In this document: in pieces, positions 22,600 through 34,237 of the stretch | How positions within the stretch are numbered: the stretch's first letter is position 1 | Layout of the letters: every line of letters starts with the position of its first letter | Assembly (NCBI GenBank): GCA_037176725.1 | Contig: JAZBRS010000020.1 | Coordinates: forward strand, 98,040,501 to 98,104,500 | Direction of reading: 5' to 3' | Source of the DNA: Posidonia oceanica | Taxonomy: Eukaryota > Streptophyta > Magnoliopsida > Alismatales > Posidoniaceae | DNA: 64,000 nucleotides | Program-made: the position numbers and the translations under genes | Notes under the pieces: generated by a model | What the model was told of the DNA's origin: nothing | Seen by the model: only the letters and a program-made list of their open reading frames with translations | Databases searched by the model: none

Positions 22600-23650
22600 A
22601 AACGCAGTTTTTAGAAAACTTATGGACTAAGATGCAAAACCAGCAAACAGACGCAAATCCCAACAAAGAAAACCTGCAAGGGATCCTCATGCAACTTTGG
22701 AAAAGCTTGGACAGGGAAAGCAAAGTCAAGAAGCATTAAAAAAACCACAAAAGATGGTCCTAGGGACCCATATGCAATTTTCAGGAAAACCAGGACTAAA
22801 CAGCAAATCCATAAAAAACAAGCATGCACAGCCACAGTAATGTTCAAAAACCTGGGTGCAACCTAAATAGGCCTTTAGGCTTGAAAGCAAAGCTAGAAGA
22901 AAACCACATGGAAACCACATAGCATTGGACAGATCTACCTGCAATCTTTTAAAAAGCTAAGGGCTTAACTGCAAGACAAAACAAAGACCTAGGGGGCATT
23001 TTGAAACTTAGAAGGACCTGCATGCAAATAACAAAAACCTCTGGACCAAACAGCAAGTCCAAAAAAATGCGAACATGTGCCACAGTTGATGTGCAAAGGG
23101 CCCAAATGTAATTAAAATAAAATCCAGGGCTTAAAAACAAGAAAACACAAGGCACAACATATTTCTAGAAACTGAGATGCAATAAATAAAACATGCTGGG
23201 GTTTTATGCAATGCAATAATGTTCTAAATGCTGAAATAAATCAAATCTAACAACCAAAGGACCCAGATGTGATTTCAAGAAACTTAAGGACCCAGATGCA
23301 AAACAACAGAGAAAAAACAGAAAAGGATTCACAGTTGTTGGACCCAAAAGTAATTTAAAAGAACCTGCAAACAATTTATGCAATGCAATATGATATGAAA
23401 TTCAAATTAAATCACATTCATCAACTGAGGAGGACTAGAATGCAAATAAAAAAAGATACTGGACTAAAACTAAAAGATGCTGAAAGATTTTGAACTGCAA
23501 CAGGACTAAGATGTAATAAAAAGAAAAGACAGGAATTTAACGCAATGCAATATAGTTTAAATTAAACATTAAATGAAATCTAAACTGCAACTAGATCAAA
23601 ATGCAAATAAATAAAACTAAGAGGAACAAATGCAATGCAATGGTAAACTA
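22600..23650 (+). repeat. GGACC...ATGCAA motif field in family C copy 1
   Basis: A loose pattern of a purine-rich GGACC or GGACTAA followed within about 5 bases by ATGCAA or ATGTAATTA and an A-rich stretch recurs many times (for example near 22760, 23010, 23265, 23290, 23430 and 23505). The word ATGCAA is dense across the whole family C region. No coding sequence is evident. Confidence 0.5.
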
Positions 23651-23699
23651 ACTAAGTTAAGAAAAAATAAACGAAAACGCAACTAATGGGATTATAATA

Positions 23700-25135
23700 A
23701 GGGAACGCTACAGTAGATGAACAGTGGCATGACATTTGCAGACCTCCTGGCAACTATGGGCAGAGGTGGAGCGACGGATGGAGGCGAAGCTGCGTGCGCA
23801 GGGGCTCGGGGAGGCCCGGCGCAGTCCAGTGGGGCTCGGCGGGGCTCGGCGGAGTGGCGGGCGGCGTGGCACGGCTTCGGGCGTGTTGCACCGGCGGTCG
23901 GCACCAAGGAAGAAGGTGAACTCCGGTGAGGCGCTGGCGGCGCATCAGGGCACGAAATGCGAAAAAAAACATATGGGGATGAAGAAGGGAGCGAGGCGGA
24001 TTTAGGGGAAGAGTTGCTTACCTGTTTCGCACGCCGGGGTGGCCGGACGACCTCGTGGAAGTTCTGTCAATGGCGTGGCAAGCGGAGGAGGCTTCGGAGT
24101 GGCTGGGAAGCGCGCGGTTGGAGTCCAAGCGAGATCGTGGAGGTGCAGAGGAGGCTTGGGAAGCGACGGCTGGTCCTCTCCTCCCTTCCACGCGCAGGTG
24201 GCCGGAATGGGTTCTGTTGGAGAATAATCTCTCTCCTCCCTCTGTTGGTGGCTCTCACCGGGTTGCTCTCTCTCTGTGGCTTCTGGAAGGGTTCGTGGGG
24301 GAGGGCTGGTGATGGTGGAGGTCTGGTTGCTTGGAAGTGAAGAGGAGGAGTTGAGAAAGTGGAGAAGGTCTGGAGGAGGAAGCTGTGGAGGAGTGTGATG
24401 GTGGAGAGAGGGTGTTGCTGTGATAGATGTTGGTCTGTGGGTTGGGTGCTGTGTAGGAGGTGAGGTGCTGGTGAAGGAGAGGAGGTCTGGTTGTTTGGTG
24501 GTGGCAGGGAATGGTGGTCTGGTGGCGGTCTGATGGTGAAGAAGAAGTGAAGAGGAGGCTATGGTCTGAGGTCTGTGTGGATGTCTGGTGGTGTCGTTGT
24601 GTTGGCTCTTGGCTGTTGGGAAAAAATGAAGAGAGGCTGGTTGTGTGTGAAGACTGGGGTGTGTGAAGGCTGTGGTGTGTGCACTGATGGCCGTTGGTTG
24701 GTTTTGGTCTTGGTTGTGGTTTAGGGCATAGGCTGGAGGTGATGGAGGGTCTGATGGAGGAAGAGATGGCTATGAGGTGAGGGAAGTCAAGGATGACGGA
24801 GGGATGTCAGGTGGATTTGAAAATGGAGAGAGGATGGCAGCTGGCTGTGGGGGAAAAGGAGAAGAAAGGAGGGGGAAGAAAAGGAAAAAAAGAAAAAAAG
24901 AAAGAAGGAGAGGAGGAGGGAAAGTGAAAATGAGAGGAGGCTATGGGCTAGATCGTGAGGAGGAGAAAAAAAGGGAAAAAAGGTGAATGAAGGAGTGGGC
25001 CGGGCTGTAGGAATAGGAAGGAAAAAAAAGGAAATAAAGAAAGGAAGAAGGAAAGAGAGAGAGGATAAAGAGGAGAGAGAAGAAGGAAAAAAATGATAAT
25101 TAGAGAAAAAAGAGGGAGAAGGAAGAAGACTTGTG
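23700..25135 (+). other. GC-rich then purine-rich part of family C copy 1
   Basis: The GC-rich stretch 23750-24320 has overlapping ORFs in several frames without recognisable domains. It corresponds in position to 46500-47160 of copy 2. It is followed by GGTG-rich and then GGAAA/AGAGG purine DNA (24830-25130). The glycine- and arginine-rich ORFs are compositional. I see no gene. Confidence 0.45.
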
Positions 25136-25700
25136 GTTTTTGAGTTTTGTTTTGATTGATTTTTAAAGATTTTTTTTTAATTTTTTTAACTTGTTTTCTC
25201 TAAGTTTTTGTTTTAGTTGATTTTTAAGGTTTTGTTTTAATAGCTTTTTAACTTATTTTTCTTAGGTTTTTCTTTTGATTATTTTTTGAGTTTGAATTAG
25301 GGTTTTGAATTTTAGAGAATGGTTTTTTAGGTTTTGAATCAGGGTTTTGAAGTTTTCATTTTCAGTTGAGTCTTTTAATTGTTTGTTAAGTTTTCTTTTG
25401 ATTAGGATTTTAAGGTTTTTAATTGTTTTCGAAGGATGACTTTGCTTTGTTTTTTAGTTAAGTATTTTCTAGGATTTTTTGTTTTGATTTTTCTAAGTTT
25501 TGTTTTGATTGTTTTCTAGGTTTGCTACTTAGGTTTTTTAATTAGGTTTTTCTTGGTTTTTTTATTAAGTTTTTCTAGGTTTTTTAATTAAGTTTTGATG
25601 TGATTTTCTGGATTAGGGTTTAGGGTTTTAGGGTTTTGGGTTTTGGGTTTTGGAGTGGATTTGGTTGTTAGGGTTTAGGGTTCAATGGTTTTGGGTTTTA
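25136..25700 (+). repeat. T-rich TTTTAGGTTTT repeat grading into telomere-like TTTAGGG
   Basis: Degenerate TTTTAGGTTTTG and TTTTGATTG words fill 25140-25600. Between 25612 and 25690 they grade into GGGTTTAGGGTTTTAGGG, close to the plant telomere repeat. Copy 2 ends in a similar GGGTTTAGG, GGTTTTGGG stretch (47220-47270), so this looks like part of the family C unit and not an interstitial telomere. Confidence 0.55.
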
Positions 25701-26052
25701 GAGTAGAATAGAAAGCATTGGAGTCACCAACTAATATAACTAAAGGGAAGACATGGAAAAACCATGAACAAAACTCGAAGCAAGAGGAATAAATAAATAA
25801 AAATGACTATGAAATCTAATGAACAAGGCAACCATCGTAGCCAAGACAAGGTAAAATGTTCTGTTACGCACAAGAAAGGTGTTAGCAGCTTTGTACACTC
25901 GAATCATTGATCAGTCTCTCGAGTTGGCCAGTCGTGCGAAAATAGAAACAAGGTGAAAACAATTGGCAAGAGGGAAATGAATTAGAAATTAAAATAGGAT
26001 GTTGAAACCCTAATTGAATAAAAATAGAAACATTGTATCATAGGAAAACCAC
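25701..26052 (-). repeat. Diverged partial family C leader block
   Basis: GGAGTCACCAACTA at 25710 and GTTACGCACAAGAAAGGTGTTAG at 25864 repeat the two hallmark blocks of family C at their usual distance, with more divergence. The first 180 bp of the family unit is missing. No genes. Confidence 0.5.
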
Positions 26053-26055
26053 TAA

Positions 26056-26287
26056 GGTAGCGTTTGGTATTATTTTAAAGAAAATAAATTATTCTTGTAA
26101 TTAGTATATTTGAAAAAATTAATCTCCACAACTTTTTGAAATTAACATTTTTGAAATTTTTTATGCATAAACAAGAAACTGATGTATTAAAATAAATTGG
26201 TGAAAACATTAGTATTGAATTCAATTTTTCAAGAATAAATGTTTTTTTTTCAAAAATTGATCCTAATAATTGTTACCAAATAGATCC
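26056..26287 (+). mobile_element. Tourist-like MITE (PIF/Harbinger type)
   Basis: This 232-bp AT-rich element has terminal repeats GGTAGCGTTTGGTA and TACCAAATAGATCC and a TAA target duplication (26053-26055 and 26288-26290). Its reverse complement aligns along its length with the MITE at 61669-61899. It has no ORF. Confidence 0.85.
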
Positions 26288-26290
26288 TAA

Positions 26291-27449
26291 GTTAACAAGT
26301 CTGACCAATCGGCAACCTAGAATCGTGCCATCCACACGCTGCAAGACCATGCCAGAGAGATGCACCACGTAAATGCATTTTTGAAACGCACCACTGGGCA
26401 TTCTTTCCTTGATTGCGCATGATTCTTGGGGTTGGGGTATCCCGTGGAAGGAACAAAGGGGAAAAGAGGTGAAATAACAATTGAAACACCAACAAACATC
26501 AACTTCGACATACAAACCTACTAGAGCAAGAAAGAAGGAAACAATTAAGCGAAATGACTGCTAGAAGATCAGTGCAGTGTTCAGCTCTCACTTGTTCGTC
26601 ACAAAGTTCAAGGAGCAAAAGTAATGATGCAAAGTGAAAGGACATAGCAAGTTTAGAAAATATAGAATGAACTGACATCGTAGGTTGAGACTAACTAAGC
26701 AAACAATCAAGTAAAGGAAGGTAACTTGGATTAAACGGGAGAGTTGAGCTGAATCAAGGTCGTTGTTCAAAGGGAGAAATACAATGCAGAATTAGCAATG
26801 GAGACCAACTAAAACTTGCCAAACTAGAGAGCAAACAGAGAGCTAAACAGAACATGAAATGGCAGCGAAATCCACTACGGTTCAAAAACGGCTTACCCAA
26901 TGCTCAAGAACCAAATACTGAATAATAATAACATAGCAACAAATGGACGTCTGCGTCTAACAAGTAGCGCTGTGCTTGCGAAGGAGAGCAGCTTCGCAGC
27001 TGCGGAAGTTGGATCCTCGTGATTAGGGAGAGGTTTGGAGGTTCTCCGGACCTTGGTCTTCTTCGCCACCTCTTCCCTGAATAGGGGTGGTGGGTGTTCT
27101 CGTGCATAGGGGGCTCTCGTACGGCGGGAGTTCTCGTGGAGCAGCTGCTTCGCTGCTGTGATTCCAGGTGCTACGTACCGTGCTGCTTTGGAGGTCCGGT
27201 CGTGCTCATTGGTGTTTCCTCGGGTGCTCTGGTGATCTCGTCTGGTGGGTTCCTCGGGTGTTGGTATTTTTTGATCCTCGGGTGGTTCCTAGTGGGTCTT
27301 CGGTGGCCTCCGACTGCCGGAGGTCATTCCTGCTGGGGCGCCGGCGTATCCATGGGGACACGAGGCGGGAGGGGTAGGTGATGACGTCGGCAAGAGAAGC
27401 GGGAAGGCGGGTTGTTTAAATTCAACTTCAAATTCAAAAAGAAGCTGGA
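26291..27449. other. Low-copy-looking stretch without a recognised gene
   Basis: The DNA is mixed in composition with no repeated blocks shared with the rest of the window. Short ORFs occur on both strands (26273-26515 minus, 27094-27381 plus), but none shows a domain I recognise. GC content rises after 27000. Confidence 0.4.
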
Positions 27450-27908
27450 GTGTGTTCGGAAGGGGATCTGCAGGTGGCAGGTGGAAACGTGGCTAGTGCT
27501 GTTGACTATAGTCAACGTGGCACTTCGGTTTGTTGGACTGGTGGTCCTGTTCCTGGCTTGGGGACCAATGCTGACGTGTCCAGATGTGGTGGGTCCCTCT
27601 CTGATTCACGTGTGGGGGAGAAGGAGGAAGTGGTCGGTCGTGCTGGTTCCCTTGAGGGCGGTGTTGTTGGGCTTCAGGCCCCTGAAATTGCTGAGAATGG
27701 AGGCCCGACCCGAGTGGAGATAAGGCGGGATCCTGCTATCATGCATCCTGACACCAGCACCGTTGATTTGGTGGATCATCAATCGGGAGATGAGAGTAGG
27801 ACGTCCGATTCCTCCTCCTGCGAGTCACTTAGTTCGGAAGATGAAGATACTGAAATGTGTAGGGAGTTTCCTGAACTCTTGGGAGTCACTTCAAGTTTTC
27901 AAATTTGA
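27450..27908 (+). CDS. Orphan ORF with acidic serine-rich tail, function unknown
   Basis: The 152-residue frame has a glycine- and valine-rich first half and a tail rich in Ser, Asp and Glu (DESRTSDSSSCESLSSEDED, residues about 115-134). I recognise no domain. It could be a fragment of a nuclear protein or of a non-LTR element ORF1, or a chance frame. An overlapping frame (27412-27723) is also open, which weakens the case. A stop follows VTSSFQI, and AT-rich DNA begins at once. Confidence 0.2.
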   Translation: MCSEGDLQVAGGNVASAVDYSQRGTSVCWTGGPVPGLGTNADVSRCGGSLSDSRVGEKEEVVGRAGSLEGGVVGLQAPEIAENGGPTRVEIRRDPAIMHPDTSTVDLVDHQSGDESRTSDSSSCESLSSEDEDTEMCREFPELLGVTSSFQI

Positions 27909-28357
27909 TAGCATCAACTAAGTTAACCAGCAGTCGTTAATCATAAGACAATAAGGAATCAATGATATTATCATGGCATCAACTAATTTATGATTAAGAT
28001 CTAAGACACTAAAATAAAAAAAACTTGAGATAGAAAGGAATGCCACCTGTTGATATAACCAATACAGTTTCCTTGATGCACATGATTAACTAAAAACTTG
28101 TTGAGATTACACAAAAAAATATGGACTACACTATTAAAAACTCAATTATCATATTGACAAGTTGGATTTATATAAGCTAAACTTCGGAGCACATGGATGG
28201 TTTAAGCAATTACAAGGCTAACTCATGAGCTAAACCAAAATTATAGAGTTAAAGTGAGGCTGTGTAGATATCCCAAGGACTAGTTCTAGATATTTCCTAC
28301 AAATAATCCCAAAGCAAATACAGGAGTGAACCTATATGAAAGATTGAACAATATAGA

Positions 28358-30330
28358 TCACGAATCATGTTGAAATTTTATAGTAACTAAAGAAGAGAAT
28401 GAAATACATAAGTTGTACCTTTGATCAGATGACGATGGAATATCAACTCTAGCAAGTGTGCTTGTATAATATCTGACTTGTATGGTCCACCTAGGTAAAA
28501 TATATTTTCTGTCAATATAGTCACTCCCTTTTTCCACAGAATTAGAAGGATATAACGACATAGAATCTCTTCATATTCAAATTTCTTACACGAACAAAAA
28601 GCAGAGATTTCAATACCACTGTTGAATATCACAGACTATGGTGTGTATTTTTTCCATACTTCCAAACATAGTATTGAGCACTGTTTCCGTCTTGGCTTTT
28701 GGGAGGCATAAGACAGTCATTTCTTCAATTCATTCTCAAACGAAGTATATATAGTCCTCGTGTATTCTTTGCCTGCTTGTGCTTCAATTGGATTAGAAGA
28801 CAAAAGTATTGGTGTGGTTGACATTGTCATCAAGTCCTCTTTTTTTCAGCATTCCGTTTAAATGATAATGCTCTATCATATTGAAAGACAAACTTCGAAA
28901 TAGGAGTTAGGGAATGAACATAACCATCAAAAAAAAAAGTTGATACTTTCAAATCATTGGCTAGTGGACATTTCAGCCATAAACACGTCCTTCAGATAAC
29001 AAGGGACCCAATTTTCTCAAATATTATACATTGTATTCAACCATGTATTATCATGAATTGAAGGATATATATCTTTCAACAACTCCCATTGATTCTCAAA
29101 TTTCATGGGAGTTCTGGAACCATATATGCATTTCCCATAGTCTTGTTTGAAGTTGACATTGCATCTGAGCTCAGATACATGGTTTATTGTATTTTTACCT
29201 ATGTGCCACGAACAATACCGATGTGTTGTACCCTGCAAAATCATTAGAATTGTAGCACACATAGTGACATCTTGATTTGTAATGATAGCCTTTGGCTTCT
29301 TACCACACATGTACCTCAGGAATGTTGTAAATAAATAGGTGAAGGTATCTTCTGTTTCATTAGCAAGCAATGTACAACCAAACAACGTAAACTGTCTGTG
29401 ATGATTAACACCAGTGAATGACGCAAAGAGCATGTTAAAGTTATTTATCCTGTAGGTTGTGTCAAAAACAACTACATCTTTAAATTTCATGTAGTTGTCA
29501 CGAGACCTTCCATCAGACCAGAAAACACTTCTTATTGTGTGATCTTCATCCAATTCAAATTCGAAGAAGAACTGCGGATCTGACACATTTTTTGATTCAA
29601 AGTACTCATCACAGCCATACATTCCTTCCCAATATTATTTTAATGAGTCCATCTTCTATGGCCACTAATTTATTGGGGAGTGACACCTTCATGGCCACTC
29701 TCTGAGAGAACTTGTGCAACTCTAGATGGTCTAACACCACAAGCAGATAAAGTATCAACTAATCCTTTAGCTACTGAAGACAATTTGTTATGAAATCAAA
29801 GCTTCGATATCTTACTAGGTGTGGTAAGAATATGATTGTGCTCTTCAATAAATTTATCCACAATCCATAGTCCTTTGTCTCTTTGGACAATACAAAGTCT
29901 AGCTAGGCAACCTTCAGGAGTACATCTTCTCCTATTAATTTCTTTTCCCCAGTACCGTTTATCTTTTAAATCCTTTTCACCTTGTTTAGAACAAACAAAA
30001 TTCCTTGCTATCATTTGTCCAGTGCTTTTTGAATTCCTAAACCAACTTCTCCTGATGGAAAATCCTTTTATCCTGACATATGCATTGTAGTACAGGTATG
30101 CTTCATTTTCTGAACTAAATTCCATACCCATATAAGGCTGAATAGGCACTTGAGAAGTGTACTGTGGTGTATTTTGCTCCTCCAACTCTTCCTCGTCTAT
30201 ATCAAAATCTACACAAATGTTTTCATCTTTGTTGCCACACAAATCTTCCTCATCTATATCAACATCCATAGATAAATTTCCATGCTTGCTGCCAAACTCT
30301 TCATCGATATCTATATAATCCTACATACAC
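28358..30330 (-). pseudogene. FAR1-RELATED SEQUENCE (FRS/FHY3-like) pseudogene
   Basis: Read on the minus strand, 30269-29796 has an acidic N-terminus and then the FAR1 DNA-binding domain (MEFSSENEAYLYYNAYVRIKGFSIRRS ... CTPEGCLARLC ... EEHNHILTT, residues about 47-155). After a broken stretch (29795-29623), 29622-29017 encodes the MULE-type transposase core (FDTTYRINNFNMLFASFTG, ITNQDVTMC, HRYCSWHIGKN). Beyond a stop, homology goes on (ENWVPCYLKDVFMAEMSTS, FFDGYV) to a SWIM-like finger CSCKKFEYEEILCRYIL, whose usual His is Tyr, and KYILPRWT near 28480. Intact members are transcription regulators derived from Mutator transposases. Frameshifts and stops make this copy inactive. Confidence 0.88.
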
Positions 30331-32255
30331 AAACATGAAATTTTACCTTCACTGTCATTCAAAAGAGAATGTAAAAAATTCCTATAAAAAAAATTACCAC
30401 ACTCATGGACAAAAAATGGATGAAATAATATCATACGTGTACAGAATATCAACGAACATCAAAGAAAATAGACAGAACAGAACAGAACAGCAAAGAAATT
30501 ATTCTAAAGAGGAGGTAAAATAATCTCATACAAAAAATAGATAGAACAACAAATAAATCATACTAGTCACTCTTGAGATTCACTGATTGCGACTCCTCCT
30601 CAGCGAATAGGTAGCTTTCATGCCATCTGCAAGAAGATGAGCTTTGGCCACTCCATCAGTGTTCCTTGACTAGAGCAAGTGAAATCCCGATAGGAGGAAG
30701 AACGTAGAACAATGAGGCGACTAGGGCAAACGAGAAAAGTAAACTTGTTACTAGACGAGACGACTAGGGCAAGTGAGTAGAGAAGAAGCTTGATACGGAG
30801 AGGAGTCACCTGAACCACGACAGAGAACAGGCGAGGAGGAAGATCCCGGAAGACTAGGGCAAGCGAGGACAGAGATGGAGACGAGGAGTTGTGATCCCAA
30901 AGGAAAATCACCTGAGAACAGGATTTACTGTAGCCTCTCAAGTCATTCTACGGTTACGATTTTTTATAGGAGGTGATATAATTTTATACTCAATCTGTCA
31001 TTCCTTTGCCTCTCTTTTCCGCTGAACGAATCAAACCCTGTATGATTATTAAGAAAAGGAATTTTTGTATTATTACGAAGAAAAGCAATCTAGTCCGGTA
31101 TTCTACTACGTAATTCTTGTCAGTTGTTCTGTCTACATTCTCACCTACTGCCGATAGCTCTCAGCGAAAGCTTCCAATCAAATCCTTTATTCTAGGTCCT
31201 CAAAAAGTCAAACTAATGCAATGAGCCGTCCAAATAACATGCTCCAATTAAAATAGACGCCAAAGCACATCATTGCTGCTCTAATGAATTGGCATGCGGC
31301 CGGACTTATTTGTAAGTGGCAATCATATGCAACGACGGCAATCAAGATACGCAATGAGTTTAAATATACTACGAGATAAAGAATAAAAAACTTCGATAAT
31401 GAAAAGAAACTTTGACTTGGAAACATGTACCTTTTTTATGTTTCCATCCCAATTTCCTTAGTAATATCCCACAAGAAAGAAGTGGATTGGCACCTCGCCA
31501 GGAAGCAACCGCTGCAAAGCCGATCACGTTCTACTGAAGTTGCCGAATCTACGAGCTATTTGCCAATGGAGCACAGCGAGCACCCAAGGAGGAATGGGTC
31601 TTCTTCATCTTCCGTCGTGTATGGTTTTGATGGCAAAGATAAGCAGTAGGTAAAGTATCGATATTGACGAAAGGAGGCAGTAGGTAATCAAAATAATTGA
31701 TGGCAAATATGAAAAATAACGTTTAAGTAATTTTGTAAATGTCAGAAAAATATGAAGGCATACACGTCAATTCAAGCCCAGAATCATTGTAGAATCCCAA
31801 AATCTAACTTTCCTTGGATTCTCAGATTTCAAGCAATTACATACAATTACATTGTTTCAATTCTCCAAGATTTTGCCCAAGCTCTGTCACGTCATGGGCC
31901 ATTTGGGATGGGCTACAAGGATTCCAAGATTCTACACAGAAACAAGCACGCATGATCCGAAACAAACGCTACCTAAGACATCAACCCTGAAAATCAACTA
32001 AGACTCTTCAAACCATTGAAAGGCCGAAGATTGTCATATGTCTTCTTTTCCTTTTGTTCAAAAGCCAAAATTTTCTTTTAAATTTAAGTTTGTGAAATTG
32101 GATTCCAAATGTAACTGAATTTGTTTGGTTCAGTTTATGATTGTGAAACAAAATATTGAATGAACTGAGTTTGTCAACTTCTGTTTGATTGTCCACATCT
32201 CATTATTTAATTCTATTATTTGTCTCATTATAACATTTTTATGTGAATGTTGTAG
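30331..32255. other. Intergenic stretch, no gene recognised
   Basis: The DNA is AT-rich with an A-rich (ACAGA)n patch near 30470-30490. 30600-30950 may be the old promoter and leader of the FRS pseudogene. 31770-31960 looks MITE-like (ends AAACGCTACC followed by TAA, as in the Tourist ends), but no partner end was found. Short ORFs show no domain. Confidence 0.4.
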
Positions 32256-32803
32256 AGTCACAAAGATGCAAAGGGATTGAGAAACAAAGCTTTTTCACAC
32301 TACAATAGTCTTGCCATAGTATTTGGTAAACATCGAGCAAATGGAAAAGAAGTTGAGGGAAGAGCTAAATAGAAAAGAAAATAATATCATGGAAGACTAA
32401 AGAGAGCCCAAATCCAATGGATGATACATCATCTTCTACGGGAAATGTACAATGTGATGAAAGTAGTTCATGGCAACATAAAAGGAAGAGGCAAAGAAGT
32501 GGTGCAAACTCCTTTATTTCAGGACTTCAAGGATTAGCAAACGCTTTGACAAAATATTTTGAGACAGTGAACTCTCAATTCACGCAAATTATTGAGTATA
32601 TGTCTCATGATCAAGTTGGGAAAGATAAAAGGAAGAAGTTGTTTGAGGAGGAGGTTATGGAAATTCCAAAATATCTCACTTCGAGATGCATTGAAGGCTT
32701 TTTCAAAAGTAGTTAAATAACCAATGGTTATGGATTTATTTTTTAGTCTAACTGATGAAGTTAGAAGAAAATGGGTTGAGATAATTTTAGATGGTGATGT
32801 TTA
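32256..32803 (+). pseudogene. MYB/SANT-like protein remnant (L10-interacting MYB / Harbinger ORF1 type)
   Basis: After a plausible splice acceptor (GTTGTAG, 32255) a frame reads SHKDAKGLRNKAF.HYNSLAIVFGKHRANGKE and then stops. This matches the conserved segment after the MYB/SANT domain in this plant family. The next frame (32417-32716) continues MDDTSSSTGNV ... KRKRQRSG ... LANALTKYFETVNSQFTQI, then a stop, and 32725-32803 gives LFFSLTDEVRRKWVEIILDG, the family's C-terminal end. The N-terminal MYB domain is missing. At least one frameshift and two stops are present. Such proteins derive from PIF/Harbinger transposons. Confidence 0.75.
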
Positions 32804-34237
32804 GCAAATCGGTGATAGACAATGAATTAAGTGATGGTTTGTTGTTATTATTTTACTTTATTAGAACTTTATTTTTGTTGTCTAAGTTGTTATATTTTTG
32901 TTGATGTATTGCTACCACTTTTGTTATATTACCAGATACCTAAATTTTCTTATGTTGAGATATCCTCCTTTGTATGGATAGTGGTTCTATTTATAATTTT
33001 TCTGTTAGGTGTAAATAAATGAGATTCTTAAAATATTTTTACAAGTTTATGAAAGATATTTGCTGTTTAATTAACAAAGATGTGTAAAATATACTTTATA
33101 AATTCAATTTTACATTACACAATTATGTATTTCTCAAACAATGTAATACATTCCTTGGAATTTGATTATATTTCAATTCTAGTATGTTACCAAACATGGG
33201 GTTAGAATTACATGAGATTTGACTCTTGTAATTATATTCCTTGGAATTTGATTACAAGGATTACGGCCAACAAAACATGGAAGATAATCGCAATCTATAG
33301 CTTAACTTAATTATTTTGTCTTGGAAGGAAATCACCAAGCGCATGGCTATTGCTAGCTCAATTACGTAACTTCGACATTTCATCTAGCTATGTAATATGA
33401 AATGTTTGTGATTTTACTATATCATACTATTGCATTGTTTTCAAAATGTTTATTGATTCATGGGAGATGGTGCACCTAGATCGTCACACAAATCGTTGAG
33501 GCCATTTCTAGGGTTTCATCAATGTACCAAGGGGCAAGGGGTCAACCTTGTGATTTGAATTTCTCGATTTCCAAGGTTTCATCGAGATTTTATGCCATTC
33601 ATTGGGCCACTGAGAAACACTAAAAATTAATTTTGTAAATACTTCAAGAATGCCTAAAAGTTTTCGTCATGAATTGTAATCATCTGCTTGCTTGATGTGT
33701 AGGCCCTAATTTTTCATGAGAATCACAAATCCCCTTGTGAGCACTATTTAATCATCGATATGATTAAGAAGCTCGATCAAGTCGAATTACAATAGTTGGA
33801 ATACCTTGATTGTTGCCCTAAATTGGTCTCTTTGGAAGGAAATGATTCCAAAAATCTTTAATAGTACGTCTTCTTTTAAGCGAAGTGTTTCTAAATTTTT
33901 CGTTAGATTGATCATCCATCCGACAGAATTAAAAAGACTGACAATAACTTGGAGCTCTAACTAAGAAAACCCTTTAACAGCATGGACGAAATGAAGAGGT
34001 TCTGATTTGTCCCATCTTAATTTTGTCATGGATCAAACCTTTTGATCTAACCTGTTTGCTTTATGTGTTCGTTTCTTTTCATGTGTTTTGACATCTTTCT
34101 TAACTAAACCTCATTTAAACTCTTGTTCCTGCTTTATGTGTATTATCATTTTCATAAAAAGACATTTCTTTGTGAGGTATCACTTTGATATAAAAAAAAA
34201 AGTACTTCTAGGTATGGCCTTATTTTAAATAGCGACC
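32804..34237. other. AT-rich intergenic DNA
   Basis: No gene is recognised. Around 33105-33290 the words TTCCTTGGAATTTGATTA occur twice, about 90 bp apart, with TACCAAACATGG between them, which suggests remains of a MITE. A poly-A stretch is at 34191-34201. Confidence 0.4.

Larger units (their letters stand above)
20627..25700 (-). repeat. Family C repeat, copy 1 (long TGTAG-terminated LTR-like unit)
   Basis: The start TGTAGCGATCCC aligns with the starts of copies 2 and 3 (44033 and 62998). It shares the block GGAGTCGCCACCTAGTCTATTAA-like (20799-20822), the block ending GTGTTAGGCACCCCCGA (20988-21006) and a 'cagcgctg...agaactcc' block (21165-21220). Minus orientation is preferred: on that strand CAG|GTAAG-like splice donors recur (20622, 22118, 24018), and GGTGGCGACTCC resembles Tat/Ogre leaders. 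The right end is not defined and is put where the T-rich, telomere-like segment stops. Confidence 0.55.

Noticed and set aside
31770..31963. A third Tourist MITE ending AAACGCTACC-TAA
   Set aside because: Only one end matches; no partner terminal repeat or second TAA was found.
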